Source of the DNA: Paraburkholderia sp. PGU19
GTDB lineage: Bacteria > Pseudomonadota > Gammaproteobacteria > Burkholderiales > Burkholderiaceae
DNA length: 64,000 nucleotides
Reading direction: 5' to 3'
NCBI RefSeq assembly: GCF_013426915.1
Contig: NZ_AP023179.1
Span: 1,674,001-1,738,000, forward strand
Below are positions 17,643 to 26,619 of the stretch, piece by piece. The notes under the pieces were generated by a model that did not search any database, was not told where the DNA came from, and saw only the letters and a list, made by a program, of their open reading frames with translations. The translations under genes and the position numbers were made by a program. Position 1 is the stretch's first letter. Every line of letters starts with the position of its first letter.

Positions 17643-17703
17643 GCGCGAACAGCCCGCTAACCTCGAAGAAACGGGCTTGCGCCCGTCATCGACACCTCGA
17701 TCG

Positions 17704-18897
17704 TTAATTCACCGCACCGCCCTGGAACCACGCGGCAATCTTCTGCCGCTCCTCGTCGGTCATGTGCGTGACGTTGCCAAGCGGCATCGCCTTCAGCGTC
17801 ACGGCCTGCTGATAGATGCGCTGCGCGTTCGTCGAAATCTCTGCAGGCGTATCGAGCAGCACGCCGGCGGGCGCGCTACCCATCATCGTCGGATGCGCGG
17901 AGTGGCAGGCGACGCAGCGCTGCTGCAGCACGGGCGCGATATCGGCCGTCTTCACGACAGGCGCGTTCGCCGCTTCCGCCACGGGCACGACGGGCTTCGG
18001 CATCGTCCAGAACAGCGCGCCGAACATCAGCACGATGCCGGCGAGCGGCAGATACCACAGCACCTGGCCGCGGTGACGCATCACGAAGAACTGGCGAATC
18101 AACGCGCCCGCCAGCATGATGACGACCAGCACCGCCCAGTTGTACGGATGCGTGTACGTCATCGCGTAGTGGTTCGACAGCATCGCGAACACGACGGGCA
18201 GCGTGAAGTACGTGTTGTGCACCGAGCGCTGCTTGCCGCGCTTGCCGTAGATCGGGTTCGGCGTTTCGCCCTTGAGCATCGCGGCGACCATCTTGCGCTG
18301 GCCGGGGATGATGACGAAGAACACGTTCGCCGACATGATCGTCGCGAGCATTGCGCCCATGATCAGATACGCCGCGCGGCCCGCGAAAATGTGGCATGCG
18401 AGGAACGCCGCGATCAGCACATAGATGCCCACGCAGATGCCGAGCACCTTGTCCTTGTTGCCGAGCAGTCGGCACAACGAGTCATACACGATCCAGCCCG
18501 CGGCGAGAAAGCCGAGCGCCGAGAAGATCGCGACGACGGGACCCATGTCGAGCACGTTCTTGTCGATCAGATACGTGTTCGGCGCGAACAGATACAACAC
18601 GGTGAAGAGACCGAAGCCCGACAGCCAGGTCGTATACGACGGCCACTTCGACCAGTGCAGGTCGTCGGGCATTTCGGGCGGTGCGACGGTGTACTTCTGC
18701 ATGTTGTAGAAGCCGCCGCCGTGCACGTGCCACAGTTCGCCGAACACGCCGCGCCGGCGCTGATTCGGGTCCGTTGGCGGTTTCAGGCTGTTGTCGAGCG
18801 CAACGAAGTAGAACGACTCGCCGATCCATGCAATCGCGGCGATAACGTGAAACCAGCGAATCGCGAGATTCAGCCAGTCAGTGATAAAGCCTTCCAT
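17704..18897 (-). CDS. puuD: Urate hydroxylase PuuD with cytochrome c domain
   Basis: 397 residues from MEGFITDWLNLAIRWFHVIA, preceded by GGAGGAG. Oxidises urate to 5-hydroxyisourate at the inner membrane, passing electrons to the respiratory chain instead of making peroxide. Eight hydrophobic helices carry conserved histidines (RWFHVIAAIAWIG, WHVHGGGFY, ACHIFAG). The C-terminal 90 residues form a cytochrome c domain with a single haem motif RCVACHS. This C-terminal cytochrome is the family hallmark. uraH is encoded 208 bases upstream on the same strand. Confidence 0.95.
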   Translation of the reverse strand: MEGFITDWLNLAIRWFHVIAAIAWIGESFYFVALDNSLKPPTDPNQRRRGVFGELWHVHGGGFYNMQKYTVAPPEMPDDLHWSKWPSYTTWLSGFGLFTVLYLFAPNTYLIDKNVLDMGPVVAIFSALGFLAAGWIVYDSLCRLLGNKDKVLGICVGIYVLIAAFLACHIFAGRAAYLIMGAMLATIMSANVFFVIIPGQRKMVAAMLKGETPNPIYGKRGKQRSVHNTYFTLPVVFAMLSNHYAMTYTHPYNWAVLVVIMLAGALIRQFFVMRHRGQVLWYLPLAGIVLMFGALFWTMPKPVVPVAEAANAPVVKTADIAPVLQQRCVACHSAHPTMMGSAPAGVLLDTPAEISTNAQRIYQQAVTLKAMPLGNVTHMTDEERQKIAAWFQGGAVN

Positions 18898-19105
18898 GAA
18901 ACTCCTCCACTCCTGATTCGTTGTTCGCGCAGCATCTTGGGTGTTGCGCGGCATGCGGGGTTGTTGCGCCGGTGCATGTCCGCTATCGGATTAGTGCATG
19001 CAACGGCAATCGGATGAAATCGGGTGCCGATCGATCACGGCTTGCTGGCTTGCGCTTCGCGAATGTCTCCATGTCATCTGCGAAATGCACGCGACGCCGT
19101 TTGCT

Positions 19106-19459
19106 TCAGCTGCCGCGATAGGTGCTGTACGCCCAGGGCGACACCAGCAGCGGCACGTGATAGTGCGCACCCGCATCGGCAACGCCAAAACGCAGCACGA
19201 CGCGATCGACGAAGCGCGGTTCGGGCACTTTGGTGCCGATCGACGCAAAATAGTCGCCTGCATGGAACACCAGTTCATATTCGCCGACGGCGAGTGCATC
19301 GCCTTCTAGCAGCGGCTCGTTGCAGCGGCCGTCGTGATTGGTGGTGGTGGTTTTGAGCGCGCGGCGCGTGTCGCCGGAGAGCGCAAAGAGTTCGACCTTG
19401 ATATCGGCGCCGGGACGGCCGTTTGCCGTGTCGAGCACGTGGGTAGTGAGCTTGCCCAT
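19106..19459 (-). CDS. uraH: 5-hydroxyisourate hydrolase (transthyretin-like)
   Basis: 117 residues. Hydrolyses 5-hydroxyisourate from PuuD to OHCU for UraD. All three signatures are present: the N-terminal MGKLTTHVLDTANGRPGAD with the catalytic His, an internal Arg (DTRRALKTTT), and the C-terminal YSTYRGS that distinguishes the enzyme from transthyretin. No signal peptide, so cytoplasmic. Confidence 0.95.
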   Translation of the reverse strand: MGKLTTHVLDTANGRPGADIKVELFALSGDTRRALKTTTTNHDGRCNEPLLEGDALAVGEYELVFHAGDYFASIGTKVPEPRFVDRVVLRFGVADAGAHYHVPLLVSPWAYSTYRGS

Positions 19460-20079
19460 TCGCGATTGTCCTTGTGTGGATGCGAGGTTTCAGCGGCGGC
19501 CCGATCCATGACACGTTGCGGCGGATCGAGGCTCCACGTCAGTGGCTACATACCCGTCGGCGGTTTGAAGCGAGCGCCGTGACATCCATTGTAGAAACAT
19601 TGTTCACCTCCGCGAACCAGCGATAGGAAAGATAATCGCTGGCGCATGACGCCCCGCCGACGGGTATCGGACAGGCAGTCCGATGCAGGCGCAGCGGGGC
19701 GTTGCTGCACGGTTCCGATCCTACCGGCGCCAAAAATGCCGACTATATGCGCGGCGTGAACTTCGGTATCGCTGCGGCGCGAGTTGCCAGCGCAATTTTG
19801 TCGCCTGAAGGTTACGTTCATGCGCGGCACGGCCACGCATCCCGAAGACGGCGGAACACGCTGGGTAACCGGGCCAACTGCGTTCGAACGGACGCGGCGG
19901 CATGGTGGCGTGCCGGCGACATCGCGTTCGAACGACTTTTGCATTTGCCCGGGAACCGCGCGCTGCGCAGACGGCAGAACGATGTAGCTTTGAGCGGCTA
20001 TGCAGCAAGAGCAAGCCTCGGCGGCAGCATCATGCATCGGCCTCAGCGGCGGTAACACAGGGCAGCACTGGAGAAACGA
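19460..20079. other. Divergent control region uraH / 8-oxoguanine deaminase
   Basis: 620 bases without a supported gene. It must carry the promoters of uraH-puuD (minus) and the deaminase (plus). A 26-bp inverted repeat is annotated separately at 19617. Open frames here are short and unlike known families. Confidence 0.6.
19617..19642. promoter_or_regulatory. Inverted repeat, operator candidate for purine genes
   Basis: ccagcgat and atcgctgg are perfect inverted arms separated by the A-rich spacer aggaaagata. Arm and spacer sizes suit a LysR-type or dimeric regulator. It lies 158 bases upstream of uraH and 438 upstream of the deaminase. Confidence 0.5.
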
Positions 20080-21489
20080 ATGACGATGCAAACCAGTTCC
20101 ACCGGCGCGACCCGAACGACCGGCCAGCGCGGCAAGACCATGCTGGTCAGACATGCGGACGTGCTGGTCACGATGGACGGTGCGCGGCGGGAGTTGCGCG
20201 ACGGTGGTCTCTATATCGAGGACAACCGGATTGTCGCGGTCGGTCCGACCGATGAACTGCCGGATACCGCCGATGAAATACTCGACATGACCGGGCATCT
20301 GGTGATTCCCGGCCTCGTCAACACGCACCACCACATGTATCAGAGCCTGACGCGCGCGATTCCCGCCGCGCAGGACGCCGAGCTGTTCGGCTGGCTGACC
20401 AGCCTGTACAAGGTGTGGGCGAACCTCACACCGGAAATGATCGAGGTATCGACGCTGACGGCGATGGCCGAACTGCTGCTGTCGGGCTGCACGACGTCGA
20501 GCGATCACCTGTACATCTATCCGAACGGCAGCCGGCTCGACGACAGCATTGCTGCCGCGCGCCGCATCGGCATGCGTTTTCATGCGAGCCGGGGCAGCAT
20601 GAGCGTCGGCCAGAAGGACGGCGGCCTGCCGCCAGATTCCGTCGTGGAGAAGGAATCGGACATTCTGAAAGACACGCAGCGCCTGATCGAGACGTATCAC
20701 GACGAAGGGCGTTACGCGATGCTGCGCGTGGTCGTCGCGCCGTGTTCGCCGTTCTCGGTGAGCCGCGACCTGATGCGTGAATCGGCTGCGATGGCGCGTC
20801 ATTATGGCGTGTCGCTGCATACGCACCTCGCCGAGAACGTGAACGATATTGCATACAGCCGCGAAAAGTTCGGCATGACGCCGGCTGAATATGCAGAGGA
20901 TCTCGGCTGGATCGGGCACGATGTGTGGCATGCGCACTGCGTGCAACTCGACGATGCCGGTATCGAACTGTTTGCGCGCACAGGAACGGGCGTCGCGCAT
21001 TGCCCATGCTCGAACATGCGGCTCGCATCGGGCATCGCGCCCGTGAAGAAGATGCGGCTTGCGGGCGTGCCTGTCGGCTTGGGTGTCGACGGATCGGCGT
21101 CGAACGATGGCGCGCAGATGGTCGCCGAAGTGCGTCAAGCTTTACTGCTGCAGCGGGTCGGTTTCGGGCCGGATGCGATGACCGCACGTGAGGCGCTGGA
21201 GATCGCGACCCTCGGCGGCGCGAAAGTGCTGAATCGCGACGATATCGGCGCGTTGGCGCCCGGCATGGCGGCGGACTTCGTGTCGTTCGATCTGCGGCAA
21301 CCGCTCTTTGCTGGCGCGCTGCATGATCCCGTCGCGGCGTTGGTGTTTTGCGCGCCGTCGCAGGTATCGACGAGCGTGATCGGTGGAAAGGTCGTGGTGA
21401 AGGACGGCGTGCTGACGACAGTCGATCTCGGCCCGGTAGTCGAGCTGCACAACCGTCTCGCGCAGACGTTGTATGAAAGTGCAGCCTAA
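20080..21489 (+). CDS. 8-oxoguanine deaminase (amidohydrolase superfamily)
   Basis: 469 residues. Zinc amidohydrolase of the ATZ/TRZ-like group. Metal ligands are visible in PGLVNTHHHMYQSLTRAIPA (HxH, about residue 86), THLAEN (about 249), HAHCVQLD (about 287) and GVDGSASND (about 337). The family converts 8-oxoguanine to urate, so in this island it would feed oxidised guanine into PuuD. Isocytosine, guanine or atrazine-like substrates are alternatives. The ATG at 20080 follows a weak gaga site, and a later in-frame ATG (residue 21) is possible. Confidence 0.85.
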   Translation: MTMQTSSTGATRTTGQRGKTMLVRHADVLVTMDGARRELRDGGLYIEDNRIVAVGPTDELPDTADEILDMTGHLVIPGLVNTHHHMYQSLTRAIPAAQDAELFGWLTSLYKVWANLTPEMIEVSTLTAMAELLLSGCTTSSDHLYIYPNGSRLDDSIAAARRIGMRFHASRGSMSVGQKDGGLPPDSVVEKESDILKDTQRLIETYHDEGRYAMLRVVVAPCSPFSVSRDLMRESAAMARHYGVSLHTHLAENVNDIAYSREKFGMTPAEYAEDLGWIGHDVWHAHCVQLDDAGIELFARTGTGVAHCPCSNMRLASGIAPVKKMRLAGVPVGLGVDGSASNDGAQMVAEVRQALLLQRVGFGPDAMTAREALEIATLGGAKVLNRDDIGALAPGMAADFVSFDLRQPLFAGALHDPVAALVFCAPSQVSTSVIGGKVVVKDGVLTTVDLGPVVELHNRLAQTLYESAA

Positions 21490-21500
21490 GCGCGTCGAAT

Positions 21501-21530
21501 AAAAAAGGCGGCGGTTGGAAGCCGCCGCCT
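21501..21530 (-). terminator. Intrinsic terminator between convergent deaminase and LysR genes
   Basis: 9-bp stem aggcggcgg / ccgccgcct with a 7-base loop. On the minus strand it is followed by a T run, so it chiefly terminates the LysR gene. Confidence 0.85.
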
Positions 21531-21568
21531 GCACGATAGTGCTTTGCCTGTCGCGATTGAAAGCCGTG

Positions 21569-22498
21569 TTACTTGGCGATCAGCGTCTTGGTCGCTTCGG
21601 CGACGAGGCTGCGCAACCAGCGCACTTCATCGGAGTAGTGAACGCGTTCATGCCACAGCTGGTAATACTGCATCGGCGGGAAATCGAGCGGCGCGGGCAC
21701 GACGGTCAAGGGCAGGAATTTGGCGTAGTAGTCAGCGAACAGGCGCGTGGTCGTGAAGATCAGATCCGATTTGATCAACACGTACGGTGCAAGATTGAAG
21801 TACGGCAACGTGACGACGACATGGCGCTTGAGGCGCTCGCGCGCGAGATGCACGTCGATCGCGCCGCGCTGGCCGACGGAATAGGGCGTCGGCGCAAGAT
21901 GCGGTGCGTTCAGGTATTGATCGAGCGTGAGGCTGCCGCGCTTTGCAAACGGGTGCGTGTTGCTCATCAGGCACACGATCTGATCGACGAACAGATTAGA
22001 CAGGTGCAGCTGCTCGGGCGGTTCCGGCCAGTTGCCGACGACGATATCGAGCTTGCCGTCCTCGAGCGCCAGTTCGTAGTCGAACGCGGGGCCGAGCGAG
22101 TGGAACTCGAGTGTCGCGTTCGGCGCGGCTTTGCGGAAACGCTCGACGACGGTCGGCACGAACAGCACGTTCAGGTAGTCCGGGCAGCCTATCCGGTAGC
22201 AGCGGATCGACGTCGCCGGATCGAAATTGTGCTGCTGAAATTTAATGCGTTCGATTTCGCGCAGTGCATTTTGCACGGGTTCGAGCAGGCGCAATCCGTA
22301 CTCGGTCGGCACCATGCCGGATTTACCGCGCACGAGCAGCGGGTCGCCCGTGATGTCGCGCAGGCGTCGCAGCGCGGCGCTGATTGCAGGTTGGGACTGA
22401 TTCAGTTTGACGGCGGCGCGCGTGACGCTGCGCTCCATCAAAAGGGTGTGCAAGACGCGCAATAGGTACGTGTCGATCGCCTCGCGTTGCTGACTCAT
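21569..22498 (-). CDS. LysR-type transcriptional regulator
   Basis: 309 residues. N-terminal winged helix with the canonical helix-turn-helix LLMERSVTRAAVKLNQSQPA then ISAALRRLRD (about residues 18-48), and a C-terminal periplasmic-binding-like effector domain. It is divergent from the purine-type ABC transporter and convergent with the oxoguanine deaminase, so it is the likely activator of one or both. Phased repeats lie between it and the transporter. Effector unknown; urate or another purine is the natural candidate. Confidence 0.92.
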   Translation of the reverse strand: MSQQREAIDTYLLRVLHTLLMERSVTRAAVKLNQSQPAISAALRRLRDITGDPLLVRGKSGMVPTEYGLRLLEPVQNALREIERIKFQQHNFDPATSIRCYRIGCPDYLNVLFVPTVVERFRKAAPNATLEFHSLGPAFDYELALEDGKLDIVVGNWPEPPEQLHLSNLFVDQIVCLMSNTHPFAKRGSLTLDQYLNAPHLAPTPYSVGQRGAIDVHLARERLKRHVVVTLPYFNLAPYVLIKSDLIFTTTRLFADYYAKFLPLTVVPAPLDFPPMQYYQLWHERVHYSDEVRWLRSLVAEATKTLIAK

Positions 22499-22706
22499 GA
22501 CTTCTCCGAAATATATGTTCTGGCTGATCGAGCGGGCTTGGGGGTATATGCGTTTTAATATAGAGATAAAGAACCGTCAAGGGTGGGATACCCGCAAACC
22601 GCGTAGCGGCGCGGCTCTGCGGGAATTTTGGCGGCTCGACTGAGCGGGGCGATTTCGGTATTGTCGATCGGCTGCGGCAGCACGACGCGCGCGTCCGGGC
22701 CGGGAT

Positions 22707-22758
22707 TTCGAGCGGAATTGAACGGGAATTCGAGCGGGATTCGGGCGGACTCAAGCGG
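22707..22758 (+). repeat. Five helically phased TTCGAGCGG-like repeats
   Basis: Nonamers ttcgagcgg, attgaacgg, ttcgagcgg, ttcgggcgg and ctcaagcgg start at 22707, 22717, 22729, 22740 and 22750. Spacing is 10-12 bases, about one helical turn, so all copies face one side of the DNA. They lie between the divergent LysR and ABC-transporter genes and could bind a regulator cooperatively. Confidence 0.5.
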
Positions 22759-22810
22759 GGAGCGCGAGAGGCGCCGCGTGCCGCCGGCCACACGCGTAAC
22801 ACGGAACAAC

Positions 22811-24424
22811 ATGAGCGACACATCAACACGCGGCCCGACGGGCAGCAGCACACACGCCACCGGCGCAAACCGTAGCGACGGCGCCACACCGCGCCTCGCG
22901 TTGACGGGTATCAGCAAGCAATATCCTGCAGTTCGCGCAAACGACGACGTCACACTGATCGTCGCCCCCGGCGAAATTCATGCAGTGCTCGGTGAAAACG
23001 GCGCGGGCAAGAGCACGCTGATGAAGATCATCTACGGCGCGGTGCGGCCGGATGCAGGCGAAATCCGCTGGGAAGGTCAGCTTGTCGATATCACGAACCC
23101 GGCGGCGGCGCGCAAGCTCGGCATCGGCATGGTGTTCCAGCACTTCTCGCTGTTCGAGACGCTGACGGTCGGCGAAAACATCGCGCTTGCGCTCGACGAG
23201 CCATTCGATCTAAAGCTACTGGGCAAGCGCATCCGCGACGTGTCGGCGGAATATGGGCTCGACATCGACCCGCAGCGCCACGTGCACAGCCTGACGGTGG
23301 GCGAGCGGCAGCGCGTCGAAATCGTGCGCTGCCTGTTACAGAATCCGCGGCTGCTCATCATGGACGAGCCGACCTCGGTGCTCACGCCGCAAGCCGTGCG
23401 AAAGCTGTTCGCGACGCTGCGCCGGCTCGCGTCGGAGGGCTGCAGCATTCTCTACATCAGCCACAAGCTCGACGAAATCCAGGAACTCTGCGACACGGCC
23501 ACCGTGATGCGCGGCGGCAAGGTGACGGGCCGCGTGACGCCGCGCGAAGAGACACATGCATCACTCGCGCAACTGATGGTCGGTCACTCGCTGCCCGATT
23601 ACGAGCGTCGCACGCACACACCGGGCGATGTACTGCTCGACGTGAAAAATCTTTCATCTGCCAGCGACGATCCGTTCGGCACGTCGCTTGACGATGTGTC
23701 GTTCGGCGTGCATGCAGGTGAAATATTTGGCATCGCGGGTGTATCGGGCAACGGTCAGGCGGAACTGCTGGCGGCGCTCTCGGGCGAGCACAAAGGCACT
23801 CGCGCCGATGCCGTCACGATCTGCGGCAAGCCCGCCGCCAAGCTCGGCGCAGCGGCGCGCCGCAAGCTGGGCTTTGCATTCGTACCCGAAGAGCGGCTGG
23901 GACGCGGCGCGGTGCCTGCCATGTCGCTTGCGGAAAACGCGCTGCTGACGGCGCATCGTCAACAGATGGTGCGTTCGGGCTGGATCAACGCGGGCGCAAT
24001 GCGCGCGTTCGCGAAGCGCTGCATCGAATCGTTCGACGTGCGTTGCGGCGGCGACGGCGCGCTCGCGCAGAGCCTGTCGGGCGGCAATCTGCAGAAATTC
24101 ATCGTCGGCCGCGAGATTCTTCAGGCGCCGAAGGTGCTCGTCGTAGCACAACCGACCTGGGGTGTCGACGTCGGCGCGGCCGCGTTCATCCGCCAGCAGT
24201 TTCTCGATCTGTCGGCGCGCGGCGTCGCAATTCTGGTGATCTCCGAAGAACTCGAAGAACTGTTCGACATCTGCGACCGCATCGCGGTGATTGCGCGCGG
24301 GCGCATGTCGCCGACCCGCAAGACGGGCGACACCAACGCCGAAGAGATCGGCCGCTGGATGGCCGGGCTGTTCGGGGACCGCGAGGGTGCGCCGCCCTCT
24401 GCGGAGCAACCGGCGCATGCATGA
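22811..24424 (+). CDS. ABC transporter ATPase, BMP/purine nucleoside type
   Basis: 537 residues from MSDTSTRG, with two fused nucleotide-binding domains as in sugar- and nucleoside-type importers. The first has a full Walker A (GENGAGKST, about residue 64) and Walker B (LLIMDEPTS). The second has the degenerate GVSGNGQAE loop usual for this group, with signature LSGGNLQK. It would energise the two permeases encoded downstream, with the BMP-family binding protein. The start is set at 22811, because upstream in-frame codons run through the phased repeats. The ribosome site is weak. Confidence 0.93.
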   Translation: MSDTSTRGPTGSSTHATGANRSDGATPRLALTGISKQYPAVRANDDVTLIVAPGEIHAVLGENGAGKSTLMKIIYGAVRPDAGEIRWEGQLVDITNPAAARKLGIGMVFQHFSLFETLTVGENIALALDEPFDLKLLGKRIRDVSAEYGLDIDPQRHVHSLTVGERQRVEIVRCLLQNPRLLIMDEPTSVLTPQAVRKLFATLRRLASEGCSILYISHKLDEIQELCDTATVMRGGKVTGRVTPREETHASLAQLMVGHSLPDYERRTHTPGDVLLDVKNLSSASDDPFGTSLDDVSFGVHAGEIFGIAGVSGNGQAELLAALSGEHKGTRADAVTICGKPAAKLGAAARRKLGFAFVPEERLGRGAVPAMSLAENALLTAHRQQMVRSGWINAGAMRAFAKRCIESFDVRCGGDGALAQSLSGGNLQKFIVGREILQAPKVLVVAQPTWGVDVGAAAFIRQQFLDLSARGVAILVISEELEELFDICDRIAVIARGRMSPTRKTGDTNAEEIGRWMAGLFGDREGAPPSAEQPAHA

Positions 24425-24486
24425 ACTCAAGTGCATGAACTGAAGTGCTCGCGAATGCAACTGCATAGACAACGACAAAACGCACA

Positions 24487-25587
24487 ATGATTCTTCCGTA
24501 TCGACTCGAAGCCCGCACGTCGCCGTCACGAACGATGCAGCTTGCCGTGCCGCTGATCGCCGCGCTCCTGACGCTCGTGATCGGCTTTCTGATTTTCAGC
24601 CTCGTCGGGCGCGACCCGGCGCAGGCGATGCACGCGTTTTTCATCGAGCCGCTGTCGAGTGTCAACGGCTGGGCCGAACTGCTGCTGAAGGCGTCGCCGC
24701 TCTGCCTGATCGGGCTGGGCCTTGCCATCGGCTACCGCGCGAACGTCTGGAATATCGGCGCGGAAGGGCAGATGCTGCTCGGCGGCATTGCGGCGAGTGG
24801 CGTCGCGATCTACTTCGATCAGGCGACCGGCTGGTGGATTCTGCCGACCATGATGATTGCGGGCGTGCTGGGCGGCATGGCGTGGGCCGCGATTCCCGCG
24901 CTGCTCAAGAGCCGCTTCAACACCAACGAGATTCTCACGAGCCTGATGCTCACCTACGTCGCCACGCAGTTGCTGATCTATCTCGTGAGCGGCCCGTGGC
25001 GCGATCCGCAGGGCATGAACTTTCCGCTTTCCGAAATGTTCTCAGGCGACGCGCTCTATCCGACGTTTTACGGCGACTGGCATTGGAAGTTTCTGAAAGG
25101 CACGCGACTTAACGCGTCGATCATCGTGACGATCATCGCAATTCCGCTCGTGTGGCTCTTCATGCGCAAGAGCTTTGCGGGCTTCCGCATGAACGTCGGT
25201 GGTCTTGCGCCGCTGGCCGCGCGCTACGCTGGCTTCTCCGACAAGAAGACGATCTGGACGTCGCTGCTGATCAGCGGCGGCCTCGCGGGACTCGCCGGCA
25301 TGGGCGAGATCTCCGGTCCGATCGGCCAGTTGCAGGCGACGTGGTCGCCAGGCTATGGCTTCACCGCGATCATCGTCGTGTTCGTCGGACGGCTGCACCC
25401 GGTCGGCATCGTGCTCGCGAGTCTGCTGATGGCCTTGCTTTACCTCGGCGGCGAGGCCGTGCAGACGTCGATGCAACTGCCGCAGGCGTTGTCGGGCGTG
25501 TTCCAGGGGTTGCTGCTGTTCTGTTTGCTGGGCGCGGACCTGTTCGTCAACTATCGCGTGCGCCGTCGCGGCATCGCGGCATCGTAA
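24487..25587 (+). CDS. ABC transporter permease, BMP type (first)
   Basis: 366 residues with about eight to ten hydrophobic helices. The conserved block KASPLCLIGLGLAIGYRANV then WNIGAEGQMLLGG is the signature of permeases paired with Bmp-family lipoproteins or binding proteins (nucleoside importers). It follows the ATPase by 62 bases and precedes the second permease by 25, in one operon. Confidence 0.92.
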   Translation: MILPYRLEARTSPSRTMQLAVPLIAALLTLVIGFLIFSLVGRDPAQAMHAFFIEPLSSVNGWAELLLKASPLCLIGLGLAIGYRANVWNIGAEGQMLLGGIAASGVAIYFDQATGWWILPTMMIAGVLGGMAWAAIPALLKSRFNTNEILTSLMLTYVATQLLIYLVSGPWRDPQGMNFPLSEMFSGDALYPTFYGDWHWKFLKGTRLNASIIVTIIAIPLVWLFMRKSFAGFRMNVGGLAPLAARYAGFSDKKTIWTSLLISGGLAGLAGMGEISGPIGQLQATWSPGYGFTAIIVVFVGRLHPVGIVLASLLMALLYLGGEAVQTSMQLPQALSGVFQGLLLFCLLGADLFVNYRVRRRGIAAS

Positions 25588-25612
25588 AACCACCGGATTC
25601 AGATCAGATCTC

Positions 25613-26542
25613 ATGGATATTCAACAAGCTAGCGCGCTCACGTCGAGTGCCGTCGTCGCCGCGATTCCGCTGATGTTCGCCGGCGTCGGCGAACTCGTCA
25701 CCGAGAAGTCGGGCGTGCTCAACCTCGGCGTCGAAGGGATGATGCTGATGGGCGCCGTGACGGGCTACGCGGTGACGGCCGTCACAGGCAACCCGTGGCT
25801 CGGCGTGCTCGCCGCGATTGTCGCGGGCATCGCGATGTCGCTGCTGTTCGCGTTCCTCGTGCTGTCGATGCTCGCGAACCAGGTCGCCACGGGGCTCTCG
25901 CTGACGATCTTCGGCATCGGCCTGTCGGCCTATGTCGGCAAGCCGTACACGTCGGCGGCCGTGCGCGAGTCGATCGGCACGTGGGTGATTCCCGGCCTCT
26001 CGAAGATTCCCGTGCTCGGACCTGCACTATTCAGCCTGACACCGCTCGACTACCTTGCGTTCGTGATGTTCGGCGTCGTCGGCTGGTTCCTGTATCGCAC
26101 ACGCGCCGGGCTCGTGCTGCGCTCGGTTGGTGAGTCGCCGCAGGTCGCGCACTCGGTCGGCTTCCCCGTGATCGGCGTGCGTTATGGCGCGACGCTATTC
26201 GGCGGCGCGATGGCGGGGCTCGCGGGCGGCTACTACTCGATCGTCAACCTGCACTTGTGGCAGGAGCAGTTGACTTCAGGTCGCGGCTGGATCGCGCTGG
26301 CGCTCGTCGTGTTCGCGACATGGCGGCCGGGGCGTCTGCTGATTGGTGCACTATTGTTCGGTGCAGTGACGGGCCTGCAGTTTTATGCGCAGGCGATCGG
26401 CGTACCCGTGCCGACGCAGTTCCTCGCTATGCTGCCGTACGTCGCGACAGTCGTCGTGCTCGTGCTGATCTCGCGCAATCCGAACACGATTCGCCTGAAT
26501 GCGCCCGCGTCGCTCGGCAAGCCGTTCTTCGCGGCTGGCTGA
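25613..26542 (+). CDS. ABC transporter permease, BMP type (second)
   Basis: 309 residues. Begins in the typical way for the partner permease: SAVVAAIPLMFAGVGELVTE, then KSGVLNLGVEGMMLMGAV. About eight hydrophobic helices. It forms the membrane channel with the preceding permease. 77 bases separate it from the binding-protein gene. Confidence 0.92.
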   Translation: MDIQQASALTSSAVVAAIPLMFAGVGELVTEKSGVLNLGVEGMMLMGAVTGYAVTAVTGNPWLGVLAAIVAGIAMSLLFAFLVLSMLANQVATGLSLTIFGIGLSAYVGKPYTSAAVRESIGTWVIPGLSKIPVLGPALFSLTPLDYLAFVMFGVVGWFLYRTRAGLVLRSVGESPQVAHSVGFPVIGVRYGATLFGGAMAGLAGGYYSIVNLHLWQEQLTSGRGWIALALVVFATWRPGRLLIGALLFGAVTGLQFYAQAIGVPVPTQFLAMLPYVATVVVLVLISRNPNTIRLNAPASLGKPFFAAG

Positions 26543-26619
26543 GCGCGGCGTCCAGTAATGAATGACAGTGCATGCCAGTTCATCAAGCAAAAACATCTGA
26601 TTCAACGACAGGAGAAAAC

